Of a DNA stretch of 64,000 bases, positions 59,011-64,000 are shown piece by piece; positions within the stretch are counted from its first letter, which is position 1, and each line of letters begins with the position of its first letter. The notes below the pieces were generated by a model. That model worked only from the letters and a program-made list of their open reading frames with translations, did not search any database and was not told the DNA's origin. The stretch covers positions 1 to 64,000 of the forward strand of contig NZ_PXNN01000004.1 of assembly GCF_003007685.1 (NCBI RefSeq), read 5' to 3'. This DNA is from Marinobacter halophilus (GTDB lineage: Bacteria; Pseudomonadota; Gammaproteobacteria; Pseudomonadales; Oleiphilaceae). The translations under genes were made by a program, and so were the position numbers.

Positions 59011-60075
59011 CTAGCTTTCTTGCTTGTTATCACGGCTGAGGCTCATGTCCTGCAGCTCGAAAATATCACCCAGCACCGTGGTGGCGTATTGCCCCGGAGG
59101 CAAAAAGAATTGCAACCGCAAAGTGCACTCGTCCAGCCATTGCCAGTGCAGTTGCTCGGGCCGGGTTACCAGGGCACGACGCTCGGGTTTCATGCGGGTG
59201 CTCAGGAACAGCTTTTCAAACTCCGGGTGCCCCGCAACCACCGCTCGTTCAAACGATGCCAGGTCTTCGCCGGCACTGGTGCCACCGTCGCCCCAGAGCG
59301 GGCCGGTAGGAGCGCCATCTTCTGCGGGCTCACCGGGCAGGCAGGCAAACCAGTTGCCAGCAGTGACTCTCTGGGCCAGCACCTCGTTAAACAACCACGA
59401 GCGCGCCGCCGAAAAGTACAATACGTTTTTAGAGCCACTTCCGCCACCGCCACGGCGACCACCTTTCTTGCGATTCAACCGGGATGGATCAACATTTACC
59501 GCCTGGGCCAGGTTGCCACCGTCGATGCCAAATCGCTGCGGCCCGAAGTAATTCGGCGCGCCCCGCTCAGCCAACAAAGTCAGCGCCTGATCCAGCGCTG
59601 CTCGATCACCGGAAACCTGGCGCAGCACCAGATCAAACCTGTTGTTCAGGTGCTCACCCCGGCGGAGCTTGCGGGCATGACGCCGGCTGGCCAGCACCGG
59701 CCAACGCTCGGCAATGGTCGCCAGCAGCGCAGCATCACCGGCCTCCTGGCCCGGACAATAGAGGCTGAACCACTGCACCGTGATCGCGTGGCGATCTTTC
59801 AAGCCACAGAAGCCCACCTCAAACGCCTTGCAACCGGCCATGGCCGCCAATTCCCGGGCTACGTACTCGGTGTTATCGCCTGTTTTCTCAAGACGAACAC
59901 ACAAATGCTCACCGGTCCCGGCATCTTTTACCTCAAAGCCTTCACATGCGGGCCAAAGCTGCTCGGCCACACGAAAGTCTTCCGGCGTGGCCTTCAGCAA
60001 CGCCTTACTCGGACGAACTCCGGTCGACGTCGGCCAATCCAGGCGCCAGCGAGGTAACTCATTAACATCGCTCAC
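59011..60075 (-). CDS. truD: tRNA pseudouridine(13) synthase TruD
   Basis: A 354-residue enzyme that forms pseudouridine at position 13 of tRNA-Glu. It shows [19 protein letters not shown], the catalytic [16 protein letters not shown] (Asp nucleophile, near 80) and [19 protein letters not shown] Lys/Arg/Gly-rich insert, [19 protein letters not shown] (about 198-216), is odd and unlike E. coli; otherwise the length is normal. It overlaps ispF by 4 nt. Confidence 0.95.
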   Translation of the reverse strand: MSDVNELPRWRLDWPTSTGVRPSKALLKATPEDFRVAEQLWPACEGFEVKDAGTGEHLCVRLEKTGDNTEYVARELAAMAGCKAFEVGFCGLKDRHAITVQWFSLYCPGQEAGDAALLATIAERWPVLASRRHARKLRRGEHLNNRFDLVLRQVSGDRAALDQALTLLAERGAPNYFGPQRFGIDGGNLAQAVNVDPSRLNRKKGGRRGGGGSGSKNVLYFSAARSWLFNEVLAQRVTAGNWFACLPGEPAEDGAPTGPLWGDGGTSAGEDLASFERAVVAGHPEFEKLFLSTRMKPERRALVTRPEQLHWQWLDECTLRLQFFLPPGQYATTVLGDIFELQDMSLSRDNKQES

Positions 60076-60551
60076 ATGCCCACCGGTTCAAGCAAACACA
60101 CCGCCTGGCAGGCAATACCCTCACCCCGTCCGGTAAAACCAAGCTTCTCGGTGGTCGTTGCTTTCACACTCACCCGGCTGACCGGCACCCCAAGATCCTC
60201 GGCAATGTTCAGGCGCATAGCCTCCACATGGGGCGCCATCTTTGGCGCCTGGGCAATGACCGTGCTGTCAACATTCACCACCGCAAAGCCCTCCTCCAGC
60301 ACCCGCCGCATGACCCGGCGCAGCAAATCCCGGCTGTCCGCCCCGGCCCACTCATCACTGGTATCCGGAAAGAAGTGACCGATGTCACCCAGGGCCACCG
60401 CCCCCAGCAGCGCATCTGCCAGCGCATGTAGAAGCACATCGCCGTCTGAATGGGCTTTCAGGCTATGGCTATGGGGAATTTCAACGCCCCCTAAAATGAC
60501 AGAATCGCCCTCACAAAAGGCGTGGACATCAAAGCCCTGGCCAATACGCAT
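60072..60551 (-). CDS. ispF: 2-C-methyl-D-erythritol 2,4-cyclodiphosphate synthase
   Basis: A 159-residue enzyme of the MEP isoprenoid pathway. GQGFDVHAF and [21 protein letters not shown] give the Zn ligands; [19 protein letters not shown] is near the C-terminus. ATG 60551 has GGAG 7 nt upstream, preferred to an in-frame start at 60569. Linked to ispD (upstream) and truD. Confidence 0.96.
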   Translation of the reverse strand: MRIGQGFDVHAFCEGDSVILGGVEIPHSHSLKAHSDGDVLLHALADALLGAVALGDIGHFFPDTSDEWAGADSRDLLRRVMRRVLEEGFAVVNVDSTVIAQAPKMAPHVEAMRLNIAEDLGVPVSRVSVKATTTEKLGFTGRGEGIACQAVCLLEPVGM

Positions 60552-60596
60552 GATCGTCTCCGAAACCAAACAGGAATGAGGATGGAAGAGTAAGCC

Positions 60597-61298
60597 TTAC
60601 TGCCGGCTAAGGATAAACTCCGCCAGCGCAAGATCCGACGGCACCGTAATCTTCAGGTTATCCGCCCGGCCTTCGACCAAAACCGGCATATTACCGGAAA
60701 ACTCCACGGCAGAGGACTCATCGGTCACCGCATCGCCATTTTCCAGACAGAATTCCAGCGCAGCCCGGAGCGCCCCGAACCGAAACATCTGCGGCGTCAA
60801 CGCCCGCCACAGCCGACGCCGATCCACCGTTTTCTCAACCTCAGGCGGAACACCTTCCCCCGCCAGCTTCAAGGTATCCGCTACCGGCGCAGCCAGGAGC
60901 CCGCCCACGGGATGCTCAAACAGGGTATCAATCAGATTGGAAAGGTCGTGAGCATCCAGACAAGGCCGCGCCGCATCGTGCACCAACACCCAGTCGTTAT
61001 CATCGGCCTGCTCATTCAAAGCATGCAGCGCTGAAAGCACCGAACCCGCCCGCTCTGTCCCGCCCGTGCAGGTCTGGATACGGTCGTCCTTGGCAGACTC
61101 ACTGTCTGCCCACCAATGATCCTGAGCACTCAGCGGCACCATGCAGCCTTTAAACGGGGCGTTATGCAGCAGGCGGGACAGGGTGATATCAAGAATAAAG
61201 CGGCCAGAGATTGTCAGATACTGCTTGGGGCATTCAGCTTTCATGCGCTGGCCAATGCCGGCGGCAGGAACAATAAGCCAAAGTTCAGGATTTGTCAT
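60597..61298 (-). CDS. ispD: 2-C-methyl-D-erythritol 4-phosphate cytidylyltransferase
   Basis: A 233-residue MEP-pathway enzyme transferring CMP. It shows LWLIVPAAGIGQRMKAECPK (nucleotide loop with the catalytic Arg and Lys), VLVHDAARPCLDAHDL, and AVTDESSAVEFSG. The start at MTNPELWLIV is chosen; the open frame reaches 61328, but that extra piece lies in the arm of palindromic element B. Confidence 0.95.
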   Translation of the reverse strand: MTNPELWLIVPAAGIGQRMKAECPKQYLTISGRFILDITLSRLLHNAPFKGCMVPLSAQDHWWADSESAKDDRIQTCTGGTERAGSVLSALHALNEQADDNDWVLVHDAARPCLDAHDLSNLIDTLFEHPVGGLLAAPVADTLKLAGEGVPPEVEKTVDRRRLWRALTPQMFRFGALRAALEFCLENGDAVTDESSAVEFSGNMPVLVEGRADNLKITVPSDLALAEFILSRQ

Positions 61299-61322
61299 AA
61301 ACGGCTCTGCACAAAGTACGGA

Positions 61323-61430
61323 GAGCATCGGGGCCCTTCTTTCCGGGAATTTCGAAGGCCATGGATGGCCTGAGAGAAGCGCGCATGGATGTGCTCGTAG
61401 CGGTTCCCGGAAAGAAGGGCCCCGATGCTC
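61323..61430 (+). repeat. palindromic element B (27-nt arm, 54-nt core, 27-nt arm)
   Basis: Arms 61323-61349 and 61404-61430 are perfectly complementary over 27 nt (one further A-T pair outside). The sequence begins GAGCATCGGGGCCCTTC, with TTTCC at arm positions 18-22. The 54-nt core holds two hairpins, GGCCATGGATGGCC and GCGCATGGATGTGC, and aligns without gaps to the minus strand of element A. It lies in the gap between ftsB and ispD, both on the minus strand. Confidence 0.9.
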
Positions 61431-61442
61431 TATGCACGGAAG

Positions 61443-61715
61443 TTAATTCTCGACGACCAGGAAAAACGTCTCGTCTTCACGAATAAGGCCCAGATTCATA
61501 CGGGCGCGCTCTTCCACAGCCCCCTGCTCATTACGAAGATTACGCACCTCCGCATACAGCCGGTCATTACGCCCAGCCAACCCGGCATTCTCAGCTCGCT
61601 GCTCGGCAATCGACTTCTCCAGCGACCACACCTGCGCAAAACTGCCCTCCCCGATCCACAGGCGAACCTGCAGCAGGAGAATAAGCACTATCAGAATGGC
61701 CCAAAGCGTTTTCAT
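61443..61715 (-). CDS. ftsB: cell division protein FtsB
   Basis: A 90-residue bitopic protein of the FtsQLB divisome subcomplex. A membrane helix (about 3-20, LWAILIVLILLLQVRLWI) precedes a periplasmic coiled coil (about 28-65, LEKSIAEQRAENAGLAGRND), with the family segment ARMNLGLIREDETFFLVVE. ATG 61715 is chosen over the TTG 6 nt upstream. Lies between eno and ispD, the conserved neighbourhood. Confidence 0.94.
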   Translation of the reverse strand: MKTLWAILIVLILLLQVRLWIGEGSFAQVWSLEKSIAEQRAENAGLAGRNDRLYAEVRNLRNEQGAVEERARMNLGLIREDETFFLVVEN

Positions 61716-61815
61716 GCCCAATTAGCTCAGAAAATAACCAGAATTAAAGTCAGCGTCGAAGGTCAAGTATAGACCTTATAGTAGATTAGCAACAAATTCG
61801 CGTAAGTCACTGTAC

Positions 61816-61861
61816 AAAAAGGCCATCGTTTCCAAATTTTCATCTGGAACGCGATGGCCTT
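61816..61861 (-). terminator. intrinsic terminator downstream of eno
   Basis: On the minus strand AAGGCCATCG (61861-61852) pairs with CGATGGCCTT (61828-61819), with an inner TTCCA/TGGAA pairing, and TTTTTG follows. It lies about 55 bp after the eno stop and separates eno from ftsB. A second GCCGGC pair occurs nearer the stop (about 61877-61901). Confidence 0.85.
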
Positions 61862-61915
61862 AACATTTTGTTACCTGCCGGCAAGTGCCAGAAGGCCGGC
61901 GATTACCGCTGCGGC

Positions 61916-63247
<1,332 letters not shown>

Positions 63248-63268
63248 TTAACTCGTTGATTCGCGCAA

Positions 63269-63460
63269 AGCAGGTAGGGGATGGCTTTCCGAAACTGTGC
63301 GGAGCCATGGATGGCGGAGCCCAAGCGTCACATGGGTTCCGCCAAGCGCTTATGAAGCAAAGCTTCATGCTTCGGCTGAACGACCGCAATCTACGATTGC
63401 GGGCCGGACCCCGGAGGGGTGCCGAAGGAGCGTGTTTCGGAAAGCCATCCCCTACCTGCT
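63269..63460 (+). repeat. palindromic element C (27-nt arms, enlarged 138-nt interior)
   Basis: Arms 63269-63295 and 63434-63460 are perfectly complementary over 27 nt (AGCAGGTAGGGGATGGC, TTTCC at 18-22, GAAAC). The interior begins like the cores of A and B (GCCATGGATGGC hairpin, then AAGCG...CATGG) and ends in GGAGCGT, matching the GTAGCGG end of the core. Between these ends it carries about 84 extra nucleotides with further hairpins (TGAAGC/GCTTCA, CCGCAAT/ATTGCGG, CCCC/GGGG). It lies between kdsA and eno. Confidence 0.88.
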
Positions 63461-63496
63461 CGTACTCCCAAACAAGACAAAAACAAACACCGCCTA

Positions 63497-64000
<504 letters not shown>

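Overview
The window looks like the chromosome of a marine, moderately GC-rich gammaproteobacterium, most probably Marinobacter or a close relative. That is inferred from gene content and order: rsxABCDGE-nth, ispD-ispF-truD-surE-pcm-(DUF368)-nlpD-rpoS, alaS-lysC-csrA-tRNA, lptFG/pepA-holC-valS and an oadGAB sodium pump. No database search was possible, so the genus is an inference.

Left end (1-7.4 kb): this is the head of a chromosomal integron followed by a mutagenesis operon. An integron integrase (726-1712, +) has a LexA box in its promoter. On its other side lies about 430 bp of non-coding DNA with three palindromes, a probable attI crossover core near 370-377, and a small cysteine-rich GDCCVxC protein gene (72-293, -) pointing away from the integrase. 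The stop codon of that gene lies in an attC-like CCCATAAC box, so it is probably the first gene cassette and the array runs off the left edge. After a lone phhB, a second LexA box precedes imuA-imuB-dnaE2, the SOS mutasome operon. Two SOS-controlled generators of genetic change therefore lie within 1.5 kb of each other.

7.4-31 kb: oadB/oadA/oadG (sodium-pumping oxaloacetate decarboxylase), dbpA, a DUF2058 gene, two identical tRNA-Arg and one tRNA-Ser, csrA, lysC and alaS; an RDD membrane protein; lptG/lptF (LPS export) divergent from pepA-holC-valS; a ketopantoate-reductase-like gene and a PduO-type adenosyltransferase; an orphan chemoreceptor; ampE/ampD.

31-45 kb: a large DUF1631 protein, nadC, a YqcC protein, an orphan ParA, hda with a CDP-alcohol phosphatidyltransferase and a DUF2066 protein, divergent purM-purN, a DUF3108 protein, avtA, a DUF416 protein, dcd and the Fe-S carrier Mrp/ApbC.

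45-64 kb: metG, the six-gene rsx/rnf membrane complex with nth, a chalcone-isomerase-like periplasmic protein, the rpoS neighbourhood (rpoS, nlpD, DUF368, pcm, surE, truD, ispF, ispD), ftsB, eno, and the 3' part of kdsA cut by the right edge.

The least expected structure is a three-member family of non-coding palindromic elements at 43827-43934, 61323-61430 and 63269-63460. Two members have exactly the same layout: a 27-nt arm, a 54-nt core and a perfectly complementary 27-nt arm. The cores are homologous, while the arms are unrelated between elements except for a TTTCC at arm positions 18-22. The third has the same arms and half-core but an enlarged interior. All three sit in gaps between housekeeping genes. 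I do not recognise this family by name.
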